This document shows positions 1 to 12,400 of a DNA stretch of 64,000 nt, piece after piece. The stretch's first letter is position 1, and each line of letters starts with the position of its first letter. The stretch covers positions 930,001 to 994,000 of the forward strand of contig QJNS01000001.1 in the NCBI GenBank assembly GCA_004154925.1, given 5' to 3'. The position numbers were made by a program, and so were the translations under genes. The notes beneath the pieces are model-generated. The model did not search any database, had not been told where the DNA came from, and saw nothing but the letters and a program-made list of their open reading frames with translations. The DNA is from Monosporascus cannonballus (lineage: Eukaryota; Ascomycota; Sordariomycetes; Xylariales).

Positions 1-791
1 AATCTTATATTACAAATCGAATTAAATTATAAATTGTTCAGTGTATTTAGACTTTAGATAAACGAATAAATAGAATGGTTAAATTAGATATTGGAAATAT
101 ATTTGCAGTATGATATTAAGTATAAACAAAATAATTAGGTTAAAAAGTTACTAATCGCCTAACTAGCTTATAATACCAGTTATTACGAAAATATTAAAAT
201 TATTTTAGCTAACGCTAATTTGAGTTTTATACCAGAAATATACTGAGATTTCTATAAAAAAGAACCAGTTAACACCAAAGTAATCCTTACGTCAAAACAG
301 TTAAAATAGTTATATTAGGAAATAAAAACAGAATTAGAATTCGTACGTAATCAAATAACTAAATATTATAACGAGAAACGGTTAACGAGGTTAAGTTTCG
401 AAAAAGAAAAGATAATTTACCTCGTTACTAAAAATATGCAAATAAAAAGACAAATAAAAAACTCGATTTCAAATATATCGAACCATATAAAATAGCCAAG
501 AAATTTTAGAAAATAACTACCACTTAGAATTTTCACCAAAAGTTAAATTCTATTCAGTTTTTAATATGTCTCTGCTTAAGTTAATAACGAATACCATAAA
601 AGTGTATGTAATATAAAACAACGTCAAGGTAAAAAGTAAACAAATATATAAGGTGGAGAAAATATTCGACATAAAAAAACAGATTTACGTAATATCTAAT
701 TAAATGAAAAAAGTATCCAAACTTCGAAAACACCTAGAAATTAACCAAGAATCTTATAAATGTGTAATACCTGTTAAAGAACTTTTACCGA
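1..791 (+). pseudogene. RIP-degraded Ty3/Gypsy integrase end with chromodomain (3' part of element)
   Basis: Relic of the C-terminal half of a Gypsy-type Pol polyprotein, truncated by the window start. In shifting plus-strand frames I read the end of an integrase core (LAYNTSYYENIK near 163-200), a GPY/F-type module (KLDFKYIEPYKIA near 460-495, then KFYSVFNMSLLK near 543-580) and a chromodomain (YLIK, stop, KKYPNFENT, stop, near 693-755, continuing NFYR to 791). Family proteins have Trp at the two stops, and TGG to TGA or TAG is the change RIP produces. The order integrase, GPY/F, chromodomain is that of chromoviruses. Several frame changes and stops show it is dead. The identification rests on motif reading by eye. 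Confidence 0.75.
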
Positions 792-2100
792 CAGTAACGG
801 GATTACTAAGAAAGGCCTTCTAATCGAAGTCCTCGAAAACGGACTAGTTAAAGGAGTTAATAAGTGGTACCGATAAAGGAGCCTCGGCTTCTGCGAGCTT
901 TTGTTCGTTCAGTTTATTTATTAACTAAAGTTCGCGATTAATAATGTTAACTTCCTTACCGTAAAAAAAATTTCTTTTGATAACGGAGTTTAAAAATGCG
1001 ATTAATAGTTTCGTTAAAATTACGCTATTTATATAGCAAGTTTTTCTTCATTTCTCGCTAAAAACGCAAAACACTGTTCTTAATAATAACTTTCTTACAA
1101 TTTAAATGATTTTTCTTTTCTCTAATACGACGCAAAAAGTTAATTAAAACGTTAAAGCTATCGTAACGATAACGGTCCTTAATATATTCGCTATAATAAC
1201 GAATTTTTTAAATTATTTAATATTTGGTATTATTTTCGAAATAAACCATATACAACATAATTTCAAAACTAAATTTAACAATATCAATAACCAGAAAATT
1301 TAGGTTTTCTTTTTCATTGGAACGATTACGAGGCTTGCGGCTAGCAATACAACCTGTTATAGTAAAAGTTAATAACTTATTAGGAAAGAAAATCTTTAAA
1401 GGCAAAGATCCTAAAGAAAGAAAAATCGTATTACGATCTAACCTAAGATCGGCCGCAGAAACGGTCGGATCTACGTAAAAAAGGTTACTTAATTTGGATT
1501 TTTCTTGCCATTAACATCTAAGTAAATCTATACAAAACCAATCGAATATAATAAATTTAAATCTATAACGACGTTAACATTTAATAAAAATTTAATTAAT
1601 TTATAAAAAGTATATATATTAATTATTTTTATAGTTTAAATAATTTCAGTTTGTAATACTTATTAATATTAATTGTTTGTTATAATAATTCGTTATTTAA
1701 AACGCCTTTGTTATTTGGAAACGTAATTACGTTATTGTATTTATTACTTATATTTCTACGATACCTTTGCTAACATAAACCCGTACGACTTAGGTTTAAT
1801 AGTTAGTTAATTAGCCTAGCCGTTATGCGTTGCGGTATAGTGCAGCCGTTACAATTTGCTTTTGTACGACCGGAAGTAATTAACTATTAATATTTATTAC
1901 TTTTTTAATAATATATAAAATTATACTGATTATTATATCTATAAATAATTAAATATTAATTTAAATAAGAAACTCTATAATAATTTATATCCTATAAGAG
2001 TAATAATATTGCTTAAAAGGTTATTATTATTATGATTATTATTATTATTATTATTATTAGCATTATAAATAATTAATACGTAAGTAATCTCGTTTATACT
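792..2100. other. AT-rich remainder of degraded repeat DNA
   Basis: No credible reading frame. It probably holds the 3' end and LTR of the Gypsy relic at 1-791, but I could not delimit an LTR. An ATT microsatellite occupies about 2021-2060, interrupted once by a G. Confidence 0.5.
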
Positions 2101-3016
2101 TAGGAACTCCACTCAACTCCTACGAATGAAAAGTGCCACCTACGGGTACCCGTAGGTGGAAAATTTAGCGTGGACGTGTGGTTAGTTTAAACCCTGCTCC
2201 AAGCCACGTGTTAGTGGTTTGATGGTCTTGGTGGTACTTAGTAGTATCTAACGTATAGGTGTCCCCGGGCCGAAATATTAATTTGTACACCCATTAGCTT
2301 CCCCGTCCGAATAGGTAGCTGCAGAGAAAGGTCACATCTGGGAGGTTCGCGAGACTTCCATCGATCCTGAAGCCACTTGCGAGGGCTAACATGAAGGCGC
2401 AGGTGAAGATATCAGGAACTAGAACGTGCGTGAAGCTTACAACACGATGTATCTACACCCTGAAGAGTACTTATCTTGGATTCACAGTATAGCCAGTTAC
2501 CATAAAGTGGCCGCTTGCAGTATGACCTACGGATACGGCTGGATAGTCGCAAATTCGGGGTTGAGAACAAGCAAGGGTTCGACTCCGTCACAGAGTCGCC
2601 GGGAGTAGGGTGACGATACCCACATGGCTACCGATGCTTAGCTTCGAAGTACGAGCTCCCCTGACCAGCAGGGATAAAGTGAAGCCCGGGCGCGGACCTC
2701 CGCCCTGCGTCGCAGCGCATGGCCAGGAAGAGGGCGCTGACTGCTGACGTAAGGGGTAAGAGACCATTGGCTGTTGTTACGAAATGAAGACAAAGAGGGA
2801 TTCTGTGCGGTGTCGGGGAGCTTCCAGGACATGTCGACATCGAAGGAATTCCTCTTGGAACAAGGCAAACATATATATAGTACGGTGGCCCCGAGATATA
2901 CTGAAATTCTTGTGAGCTGTGACCTCGATTATTTCTCGTCCCGGCTAGAGAGGCTCTGGATCGGTGTTAATCATTCTCGTTTGATACGGGTAGACCCCGT
3001 TATTATTATATTCAAC
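2101..3016. other. GC-normal upstream region of the kynurenine monooxygenase gene
   Basis: Base composition switches sharply from AT-rich to normal at about 2100. No gene is recognised here; open frames at 2426-2608 and 2638-2868 match nothing I know. The segment presumably carries the promoter of the gene starting at 3017. It begins with the palindrome at 2136-2159. Confidence 0.4.
2136..2159. repeat. perfect 24-bp palindrome
   Basis: CCACCTACGGGT is followed directly by its reverse complement, centred on GGTACC with no spacer. It lies within 60 bp of the junction between AT-rich repeat DNA and the GC-normal gene island. It could be a transposon terminus, a MITE scar or a protein-binding site; the sequence alone does not decide. 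Confidence 0.85.
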
Positions 3017-4799
3017 ATGAAAGTTGTCATATGTGGTGCTGGCCCGGTCGGGGCGCTGGCGGCACTGTACGCTGCCAGAAAGGGATATGAGGTCGAAATC
3101 TATGAGATGCGAGGAGGTATGTAAAAAGAGTCACAGTCGACCTTCGAATTGGAACACATTCCTAATGGTCATAATTCCTGGTATAGATGTTACAGCAGAA
3201 GACAAGGAAGCAACCCGTCAACTAGGTAAATCCATCAACATTACGATGTCTGATAGGGGCTTCGAAGCCCTGGAGCAGAGCGGGGATCGCGGTCTCGTTC
3301 AAGACGTTGTCAATGGCACCATACCCGTGTTTGCCCGAGAGGTCCACGGTGTGAGCAACTTGGGGCACCTTACATCGACGAAGATTAGGTATCACGTACA
3401 AGACAAGGTATGGAAACAACCGGGGCTACAACAACGAACGCGTGTCGACTCATTCCTTTGACTGCTCCTCCATCACTGTCCATCCCCGCTGCATGATATC
3501 GCGTGGCACTCCCGGTGCATTGAGTGTCCCGCCCTAGTTACACAGCTTGGCTCAGGCCCTACATAACTATTAGTCTAACCACTCGTGTTCCTCAGCCCCT
3601 TAGAGTCGTCAGCAGAGGCGGTCTCCGTGACATCCTGCTCAACCGAATCTTGGGTATGCCAAACGTCAAGTCCTATTACAACCGGAAGCTCGTGCACGCC
3701 GACCTCGACGCGAAGGTGGCTGTCTTCACCGACCCTCGGTGGAAGGACGCTTATGCGGGCCAGAAGCACGTGTGTGTCGCGTTCGACCTACTCATTGGAG
3801 CTGACGGGGCGCATTCGGCGGTGCGACATAATCTCACTAGGTATATCAACATGGACATTTCGCAACGGTGGCTTGACTTATGCTGGTGTGAGTTCCTCGT
3901 GTCTCAGACTACCGAGGGGAGACCCAAGATCGCACTGGATACGCTCCACGTATGGCCACAAAAGGACTGCATGTTCCTTGCTCTGCCGAATCCTGTACGT
4001 TAACCCGCCCTTATAGAGTTTAGGAATAGGGGGCAAAACATAGGGCTAACGCTTGTCTAAGGATGGAACGTTTACCTGCAACCTGTTCGCCCCGGCTGCC
4101 ATCATCCGGGACCTCAAACGTAGCGGCAAGGGGAGCGCCGTCGTGGAGTTCTTTTGCCAGAAGTTTCCGGGCATCGTGCCTCAACTGATGACCCCCAATG
4201 AGCTCCTGGACCAATTCTGCCGCACAACGCCCGCGGAGCTCCATGACATGCGCGTGTCGCCGATAAGCTACAAGAACCGGTGCATTCTGGTCGGCGACGC
4301 AGCTCACACAATGGTCCCGTTCTATGGACAGGGCATGAACACGGGACTCGAGGACGTCCGGGTCCTCTTCCAAGACTACCTGAGCCGTATCCCAGACGAC
4401 CACCTCTCCAGGGGAGGGCTGCCTGACGAACTGCCCCTGTTCAGCGAATACAGCGCACAGCGACAGCCGGATGTAGCCGTGATGACGGCTCTGGCCCTCG
4501 AAAATTACGCCGAGATGAGGTTAGCGCAGAAGTCGTGGGCCAAGTCTGCCCGGCGGTGGCTGGAGGAGACGCTTCAGGCGCGGTTTCCCGGTCTCGGCTG
4601 GTCGACGCTCTACTCGCGCGTAGCCTTCTCTTGCGAGCGGTTCACTGAAATTCAGCGCAAGAACGAGCAGCAAACTTTTGTTTTGAAAGCCCTCCTCATC
4701 TCGTTTATCATTTTCTTTTTCACGTTATGCGCTATTATGTTTTCGATGGTGTGCCGGTGGGAACATCTTCTTCCGGCTCCACTCCCTTTTAGCTTTTAA
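3017..4799 (+). CDS. bna4: kynurenine 3-monooxygenase (KMO)
   Basis: FAD-dependent hydroxylase converting L-kynurenine to 3-hydroxykynurenine with NADPH and O2, in the tryptophan-to-NAD pathway; normally on the mitochondrial outer membrane. Predicted exons 3017-3116, 3187-3407, 3596-3994 and 4062-4799 join in phase to 485 aa, within the family range. Visible: Rossmann GAGPVG at aa 7-12, the KMO-type GKSIN segment after exon 1, the [10 protein letters not shown] motif near 175, LALPNPDGTFTC across the last junction, GDAAH near 318 with FYGQGMN, and a C-terminal hydrophobic anchor at about 447-471. Intron 2 (188 nt) is long for this organism. The gene is intact although its island is bounded on both sides by RIP-degraded transposons. 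It could be an accessory paralogue rather than the only KMO copy; the window cannot tell. Confidence 0.9.
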
Positions 4800-4894
4800 A
4801 AATCAAAGGAGCATTCTCGTCTTTGCTATCTAGGCATTTTTTGTACAACAATCTAGGACGGGTGATAAATCTATGTAGTCGAACCAGTATATTA

Positions 4895-4938
4895 AGATGG
4901 CCCCCCCACGAACAAGCCACCCCATCAACGCGCCACCC
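4895..4938 (+). repeat. left terminal inverted repeat of the Fot1-like element
   Basis: Pairs with 15109-15152. It is strikingly GC-rich beside the AT-rich interior, so RIP has largely spared it. Confidence 0.88.
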
Positions 4939-5094
4939 CCCATTTGCGTTACGCGTCGATCCACTTACTGATTTCTTTCCCTATAAAAACCATCTTAACA
5001 ACACTTTAGAAAATTGAAAAAAATATCTTTTTATTTACCAGAATTTGCGCTTTCGAACGATATACAGGTTTCAGCTCAATTCCGTACGGCTTAA

Positions 5095-5250
5095 GCGATT
5101 AACGAGGTAAAACATAGGAAATCTTTACGTTCAGCCTCTAAGGGCTACCAGATTAACAGATAATATATAATACGCCGTATTTAAAATGTACTTACGAAAC
5201 AAAAGATTAATAAAGTTCGCCAGAAACTATTACAAATCTAGGAGGAAACT
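5095..5250 (+). pseudogene. Fot1/pogo transposase, N-terminal fragment (psq-type HTH)
   Basis: The plus frame reads AINEVKHRKSLRSASKGYQI followed by NR, a stop and YIIRRI. This fits the N-terminal helix-turn-helix of pogo/Fot1 transposases, where a regularly spaced Arg-Ala and a Tyr-x-Ile/Val segment precede the recognition helix. The stop is compatible with RIP. The frame is cut at 5250 by the Gypsy insertion and resumes at 13596. Confidence 0.7.
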
Positions 5251-5303
5251 TTAGCTGTGACGGCTAGGCGGTTTAACCAACTATTAAACCTTAAGTCGAC
5301 GGG

Positions 5304-5468
5304 TGTCACGGGCCAAGGGCCCTAGTGGAGGGATTAGCATAGCGCTAATCCCGTGGCTCCTGTATATATAACTAGCTACTCTTACGTATTTTCTTAACTG
5401 TTCCCTAGATTTCTTAATAAATTTATTATGGCCTATATCCTTAGTTATTGTATATGCAGCCCCTTATA
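5304..5468 (+). repeat. 5' LTR of the nested element
   Basis: 165 bp; differs from the right LTR mostly by transitions, with RIP-type changes in both copies. Confidence 0.9.
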
Positions 5469-6652
5469 TATTGAGAAATCTCCTTTTTCGCGAACGGTCC
5501 GTTACCATAAGAAATACGCTAGCGTTACGCACCCGTTATTCGTACGTAGCTTATTTGCCATGGATACCAAGGAACCGCGCCCTTAGGTTTTACGAACCGT
5601 TTGCGAACTATAAGGCCGTAAGGATTATAACGCCTAAAGGTTTAAGATAAATAAGAAGTTATTCGTTAATAAAAAAGCGATTGGCGATAATCGTACGTAA
5701 TTTTTTTATATTTGGGAAACTTTTAACCGTTAGTTTTAAAAATTAATATTTCTGCCGTATATATAGAAAGCTTTAAAAAAACCGAACTTTTAAGTTTTTT
5801 TAAATTATATTGCCGTTATTTTTAAAAAATTTAATAAAAAATAAAAAAATTAGTTAACGTTTAATTAAGTTATATTAACGTAGCATTTAAACGATATCCG
5901 AATATGTTTTTATATTTAAAAATATTTTTTACCAAGCCGGAAAAAATAAATAACTAAATAAAACCAAAATTTTTTTATTAATTTTGGGCCTTAACGCCAA
6001 AACGAAAAAATAATTAAATTACGAAAGGTAACCTAATATTTGGGAAAAATTCGCGCAATTTTTTCGTTATTCGGAAATATTGTTTTAAATAATTTTGATT
6101 TTGGCGTATTTATACATAATAATTTTCTAATCGGAGGGCGATATTATAAAAAATATAAAAATCGATATATTAACCGTTAATTATTAACGTAAACGCTGTT
6201 GGCGAACGGAAGGGCATTATTTAGGGTATGGCGAAATAGAATATTTTTGGAGAAATTATCCTAAAGGGAAGGAAGTCGCCATCCGACATATTGGCGTTAA
6301 TAAGGCCCCAAAGGTTTCGTTATTATTTAAATAACAAAAAGCAACTGCGGAAACGTTCGATAAAGCCTAGAAGAACTTAGATAAGTTCGACGTTTACGAA
6401 ATATTAAAGGAATTAGTAAAAGAAAAGCTTTGGGAAAAATAACGCGAGAATATAGAGCTGATAGCGCGTAACGCGTTAAAAACGTATGGGCGTAAAGTAT
6501 ATGGCGTAGTTTCCCCGTAACTATCAAAAAACCCCTTGGATTAGGATTTGCGAATATTATTACTTTAGAATAAAATCCTTAAGAAGGTGTTATAAGTAAA
6601 CGTTTGCCGCGTAACGGGAAAAAATAAGGATTAGATTTAGAAAAGGGGGTTA

Positions 6653-6817
6653 TGTCACGGGCCAAAGGCCCTAGTAAAGGGATTAGCATAACGTTAATCC
6701 CGTGGCTCCTGTATATATAACTAGCTGCTCCCACGTATTTTCTTAGCTGTTCCCTAGATTTCTTAATAGACCTGTTGTGGCCTATATCCTTAGCTATTAC
6801 GTATGCAGCCCCTTATA
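6653..6817 (+). repeat. 3' LTR of the nested element
   Basis: 165 bp; preceded by the polypurine tract and followed by the ACGGG target duplication. Confidence 0.9.
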
Positions 6818-8796
6818 ACGGGTTTATGTTAGCAGGAGTATCGTCGAAATCTAAGCAATAAATACAGTAACGTATTACATCTTGTAATACCAAAAATGCT
6901 TTAAATAACGATGTCATATTGTAAATAATTAATATTAATAAATATTATAAGTTGAAGTTATCTAAATTATGGAATTAATAAGCGTATATATCCTAATTTT
7001 CCCGTCCTTATTAAGTCTGGCTTTATGGGCTTTATAATTAATCCTGTTAAACCTAGCTTTATGGACTTTATAATTAATCCTGTCGAACCTGGCTTTATAG
7101 GCTTTATGATCGATCTTGTCGAGCCATTACGTAATTCAATTTACATAGCTTAGTTATTTTCCTATTATGATCGTTTTCCGAGACCGCAACCTATCGGGTC
7201 ATAATACGATCCTTTTTTTCTACAATTTTCGTTCCGAAAATTTTTTTTCTTCTGTAAGTTGTTTTTTCGTTATTATGTCGGGCCGTATTAAAAAATTAAT
7301 TAACTGAAAAACCAAAAAACGAAATAATTTGCTTAAGTTAATTACTTCTTAAGTCGTAAATATGCCTGTATATTCTTATTACGCTTATCGCGGTTTGTTA
7401 TTTTATTATATTTTTTCATCGGATTTTTTCCGGTACGAAAAATACGTTATACGGAACCAAGGTCTTTATAACGTTAACGGTTTTTCCACCTTTCAACTTA
7501 AAAAGCTCGTTTTTAACCACTTTAAGATTAAAACGGAACTTAAAAAAATTAAAGAGAAAACGGAATAGACATAGGCCAAAGTTCGCCGTCTTCGAAAACA
7601 AAAGAAAGTATAGGCCAACCGTATAACACGTATGTTATCTCGTGGACTTCGATCCTTGGAAAAGTTGGATAAGTTAGAACGTTAAGAAAAACAGGCCGAA
7701 TTGGAGGTCGCCAAGGCCACGTCGACAAAGACCGTGGTTCCTTTCAACTGGTCCAACCTGGAATCTACCAATTGGTCATTTACTGATTAGGGAACCTTTA
7801 ATAGTGCCGATTTCGACGTCGCTAGTAAAAATTCTTTAACAAGCGCTAAGCGCCAATAAGATTTTTGGCGGGTTCCCAAGTATTTTCGGAATCCGGGTGC
7901 TTTTTTCATTTAATTAAGTACTGGATAAATCCGTTTTATTTTTATATATCGAAAATATTTCCTATTTCGAATATTTATTCGTTTTCTATTTTTACATTAT
8001 TTTATGCCGTATATACCTTGATTATATTTACCGCTAACTCGAATAAAAAAAGTAAAAAAATAAATAAAGTTTAACTTTTAATAAAAATTCTAATTAATAA
8101 TTATTTTCTAAGATTCTTTTGGCGATTTTGTATAAATCGATATATTTAAAATCAAGTTTTTTGCTAAGTTATTTTATTTAAATATTTTTTATAATAAGGA
8201 AAATAATTTTCCCTTTTTCGAAGGTTAATTTTTTTAACCTTTTCTGGTTGTAATATTTGTTTATTTAATTCCGTACGAATTCTAATTTTGTTTTTATTTT
8301 TTAATGCAGTTATCGTAATTATTCTGACGTAAAAATCGTTTTAATATTAACTGGACCATCGTTACGTACTTTTCTGTAAACCTTTAGGATAAAACCAAAA
8401 TTTGCGTTCGCTAATATTATCTTAATGTTTTCGTAATAACTGGTATTATAAATTAATTGCACGATTAGCAATTTTTTAATCCAGTTATTTTGTTCGTAAT
8501 TGATATAATATCGTAAATAAATTTTTAAGATTTAGTTTATTCGTTTTGTTCATTTATTTGTTTATAATTTAAATGCGTTTGATAATTTATGGTTTAAGCC
8601 GATTTATGCCATAAAGCCTTATTAAAACTTTGATACAAATATTAATCCTTTATTTGATATAATTTCTATAAATAATCCGTATATGCTAAAAATATATCTT
8701 AAAAAAAGATATATTAATTATTCGGCGTTTATGTCCTTATAATATGGTAAAAAACAGGAAAATTTCGTAAATCGATCGACGATTACGAAAATACTA

Positions 8797-11700
8797 TCAT
8801 AATATATTCCTATAAGTAGATCTTTTAACATAAGAAATTTGGCAATAAAGTCGAATATAATTACATACCATAATCGCTTTGCGATTAGTAATAGCTATAA
8901 TTCTCCGTATAGTTTGTATCGTCGAATCTTTACTCTGGCGCAAATATTGTATTGCCGTATAATTTTTTGTACCGTTATTTTTATTCTGAGAAAAAAATAT
9001 ATGCATTAAAATCGTTCTAGGGTTTTATAAATCCTTAAATGTCTATATAACTGGTATTCGTATATTTTTCGTATTAGACTTTTCTGGTATTTCTTTAAAA
9101 CTTATATTTTGTCCGTTTTTGATTTTTTAAGAAACTGTTATTATATTAATAAATCCTTTAATGCATATTATTAGGTGCTACCAGAATTATTACAATTTGT
9201 CGTAAGCATAAATATCCTTTTATAATGGTATCAAAAGTTATATAGCTAATTTTAACTAATTTTTTTTCGATGTCTGGTTACCTGCTTAAGGTATTTGCTT
9301 TACCGTTTTTTAAATTTTTCTTATAGATAATAACGAAATCGAAGTTCGCCAATTTTTTTGCGTATCTTAATTATTATTCTATAAATTCTCTGGTTGTGGT
9401 AAATCGGGTAAGATTTTAATAATCCGTATAAATTTTAATCTGGTGCGAATTTCTCTTTAGGAAATATTTAAATTCCCGAAATGCCATAATAATGGCCATA
9501 AATTCCTTATCTGGAATGCCGTAATTGAATTCGGCTTTTTTTAATTTATATAAAAAATGTAATAAGATATAATTTGCCTTAATTATTTCGTTATCCGATT
9601 ATTACGTTTAATGCGTATTCCGAAATATCGGTTTTTAGCTTAATAAGGCAGTTTAAATCGTATATAATTAATACTAATTCGTTAATAATTGCATTCTTAA
9701 TATTCTAAAATGCTTTTTTCGTATCTGGCGTCTATTTAAATTCCTTTTTTTTTCGTAAAATTCGTTAGGGATATGGTTATCCTACTAAAATTTCGAATGA
9801 ACTTCCTGTAATAATTGGCGAATCTAAAGAATATCTGTATTCTCTTAACCGTTGTTGGCGTTTATTATTCTGTGATTACAGCGATTTTCTTAAAGTTTAT
9901 CCTAATATGTCCTAGAGTAATAATATATCCTAGATATTTTATTTTCTATATATGTAACTAATTTTTTTTTTTTGCGTTAATAAATAACCTTACGTTTTGT
10001 AAAGTTTGAAAAACTTTATGAACGTATTTTACGTGTGCTTTTTTTGTTTTCGAAAAAATAAGAATATCGTTAAGATAGCATACGACGAAAATATCGAGAT
10101 ATTTTCGTAATATATAGTTTATTATCCGTTAGAAAGTTATTAATACGTTCGTAAATCCTATTAGTATAATTAAATACTTAAATAATCCGTATTTCGTTTT
10201 AAAGGTTGTTTTTTATTCGTATTTTTTAGATTTTGATAAGGTTATATTTATTTTTAAAATCGAATGCTATAAATTATTTAGCTTCGTAAAATCGGTTTTT
10301 TATTTCTATAATTAAGAATAATAATGTTTAATTTTTAATAATAATATTATTTAATTATTAATAATTAACCCTAAGTTATAATATCCTATTTTTTAAAGAT
10401 ATAAAAAATATAAACTATTTTGCTGATGATTTCGAAGGTTAAATCCATTTTTTTGTAACCGATTTTTCAGATATTTTTTGAAAATACGTAATTTGCTTTT
10501 ACTGAAATTATAAATAAGGTAAATTTTGTCGAAAATTCTTCCTTAAAAATTATTTCATAATCTTATTTATTATATTCTGATAATTTCGTATTAAGACATT
10601 TCCTAAAAAGCTGTTTGTATTTGCGATATTGTAATAATATATTAATTAGATTTTTTAATTTCCGGAGCTGCTATTTTTGTTATTTTAAATCGTTATTTAG
10701 TTATTTAAGTTTTGTTTTAATAATAATAATACGTTATATTTTTCATTAATGCCCGCTTTTTTTATATTTTGTTTCTTTAGGTAATAAGGTTTTTATTATA
10801 TCTTTATCCTTATATTTATCGTTATTTTCGATCAAGTATTAAGATTTTAATTTCTTTTTCTTTCATTTGTTAATAGGGAATAAAACGAACTTTATTTGGC
10901 TAATTCTGCCTTTAATTAAAATTCCGTATTGGCGTATCTATGGTAATCCTAAGATTATATCGTAATTCCTAAACAAAATAATATCGAAATTAATTATTTG
11001 GTATCGTTTTTAGATAAAAATTTCGAAATAATTAATTTCGCGTATAATTTTTCCGTTATCCTAAACGAATTTTTACTTTTCGGCATTCGTTAGTATGTAA
11101 AGTTTTAACTTATATCTTTATAGCAATTTAAACTTATTGACCATATTTAATATAATGTAATTTCCGCCTAGAGCTCCGTAATCCATTATTACGATATATT
11201 AATATGTTCCGATTTGTATGTCCAAAGTAATAAAGTCGTTAGCGTTTCCTATTGTCGCGTTTAAAGCCTTTTTTAGGAATTTTCTTTAATTTCTCTGGGT
11301 TTCGTTATTTTGCAATTTTTTTACAGATAATCTTTTTTTTAAATCTTGTTCGAATTTATCGAACCTTATTTATGTTTTTTATTTAATGCGTTAAATTATT
11401 ATATTTATCGTTATTGTCGGCGTATTATTCTTTTAAGTCGTATTAATTACTTTTAATTTTTTTGCAGCTTTTTTTATCGAGTAAATTATTTTCTTATATT
11501 TACGATTGCATTTTATTATGCGTCGTTTTAATTATTGTTTCAAAGATTTCCTATAAATTAATATATTTTTAATAGTTTTTTTTAGGGATCCGTAATAAAT
11601 ACTAATTGAACATGGAAATCCGTAATAATTTTTTAATAATATTTCTTAACCGTACGCTGGATTAATTTTTTTCCGTTTGATGGTTGCATTATCTATAATA

Positions 11701-12400
11701 ATAAAAGGGGTTTTCCTACGAGCATTATTTTTTAAGCTAACTTTTTATTTCGACTACCTGTTAAATATTTTCTGGAGCTATGGATTAAAAATGTTAATAT
11801 TATTATTTATCGTCCTTATTATTTCCGGTACGGTTTAAAAAGTTAAATCCCTTATAATATATACGGGTAATTCGTACGTAAATATGCTGCTTTTATTTTT
11901 CGTAATCGGGATATTCTCGTCGTCGACAATATATAACATATATTTTGCTATATCGATTTAGGATTTCGGGATAAACCTTTTCTGTCCAGTTCTAGTATTT
12001 ACGTAATTATTCTTATAATATTTTTTACTATGTTCGCGATATTTATTAAGTTAATTTTTTAGTTTTTCGTATTTTTCGTATTTTTCGTCGGATTTTTTAT
12101 CGTGATGATTCTTATTAAATCTTTTATCGTAAACCTGATATATATTTGGCTTGAATTATGTTAATAGTTTTGCTATTATTTTCTTGGTTATTTCTGAACT
12201 GTTTTTCCGATATAAAGGTCCAGTTATTTTGCCGTGGCTTCTTAGGTTTCTTATCCTTATAAGCTTTATGTCCCATTTTGCCGTAATTAAAACATTTAAT
12301 CTGATTCCAATCTTATTTGTGAGTAACGCCGAATTCTATAAGTTCTGGTGCCGTTCCGTAAAAAATAAAAAATGCGTTTCGTTTTTTCTCTAAGTTAAAT
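8797..12400 (-). pseudogene. gag-pol remnants of the Gypsy element
   Basis: Read in the minus direction the order is Gag, protease, reverse transcriptase, integrase, as in Ty3/Gypsy. At 12297-12256 a Gag zinc knuckle reads KCFNYGKMGHKAYK, with Tyr where the CCHC pattern has its second and fourth Cys. Near 11200-11160, MDYGALGGNYI resembles an aspartic protease active site. At 10086-10051, VVCYLNDILIFS is the RT catalytic box with Asn where the first Asp belongs. At about 9006-8797 a frame with QYLRQSK and NYIRLYCQISYVKR resembles the integrase HHCC zinc-binding region. All substitutions fit G-to-A or C-to-T. No intact frame remains. Confidence 0.82.

Larger units (their letters stand above)
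5304..6817 (+). mobile_element. short nested LTR retroelement (non-autonomous or deleted)
   Basis: Two LTRs of exactly 165 bp (5304-5468 and 6653-6817) begin TGTCACGGGCC and end CCCCTTATA, bounded by a 5-bp duplication ACGGG (5299-5303 and 6818-6822). A TATA-like TATATATAA lies in each LTR. The purine tract AAAAGGGGG at 6641-6649 just before the right LTR indicates plus orientation. The interior is only 1184 bp, too short for gag-pol, and holds no intact frame. A stretch around 6190-6260 (CWRTEGHYLGYGE in one frame) is faintly like a Gag zinc knuckle but lacks correct spacing. Confidence 0.9.
5256..7206 (-). repeat. Gypsy LTR (3' LTR on minus strand), split by a nested element
   Basis: LTR sequence is 5256-5303 plus 6823-7206, and matches 13159-13590 from end to end. 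The break carries the 1514-bp nested element plus one extra copy of ACGGG. It contains three 36-bp tandem units at about 7013-7120. Confidence 0.9.

Noticed and set aside
2520..2620. tRNA-like GGTTCGACTCC near 2577
   Set aside because: No matching acceptor stem, D-arm or anticodon arm could be placed around it.
7362..8074. Small open frames in the Gypsy interior (for example 7362-7568 and 7865-8074)
   Set aside because: AT-rich relic sequence with no intact domain; the length is within chance for this composition.
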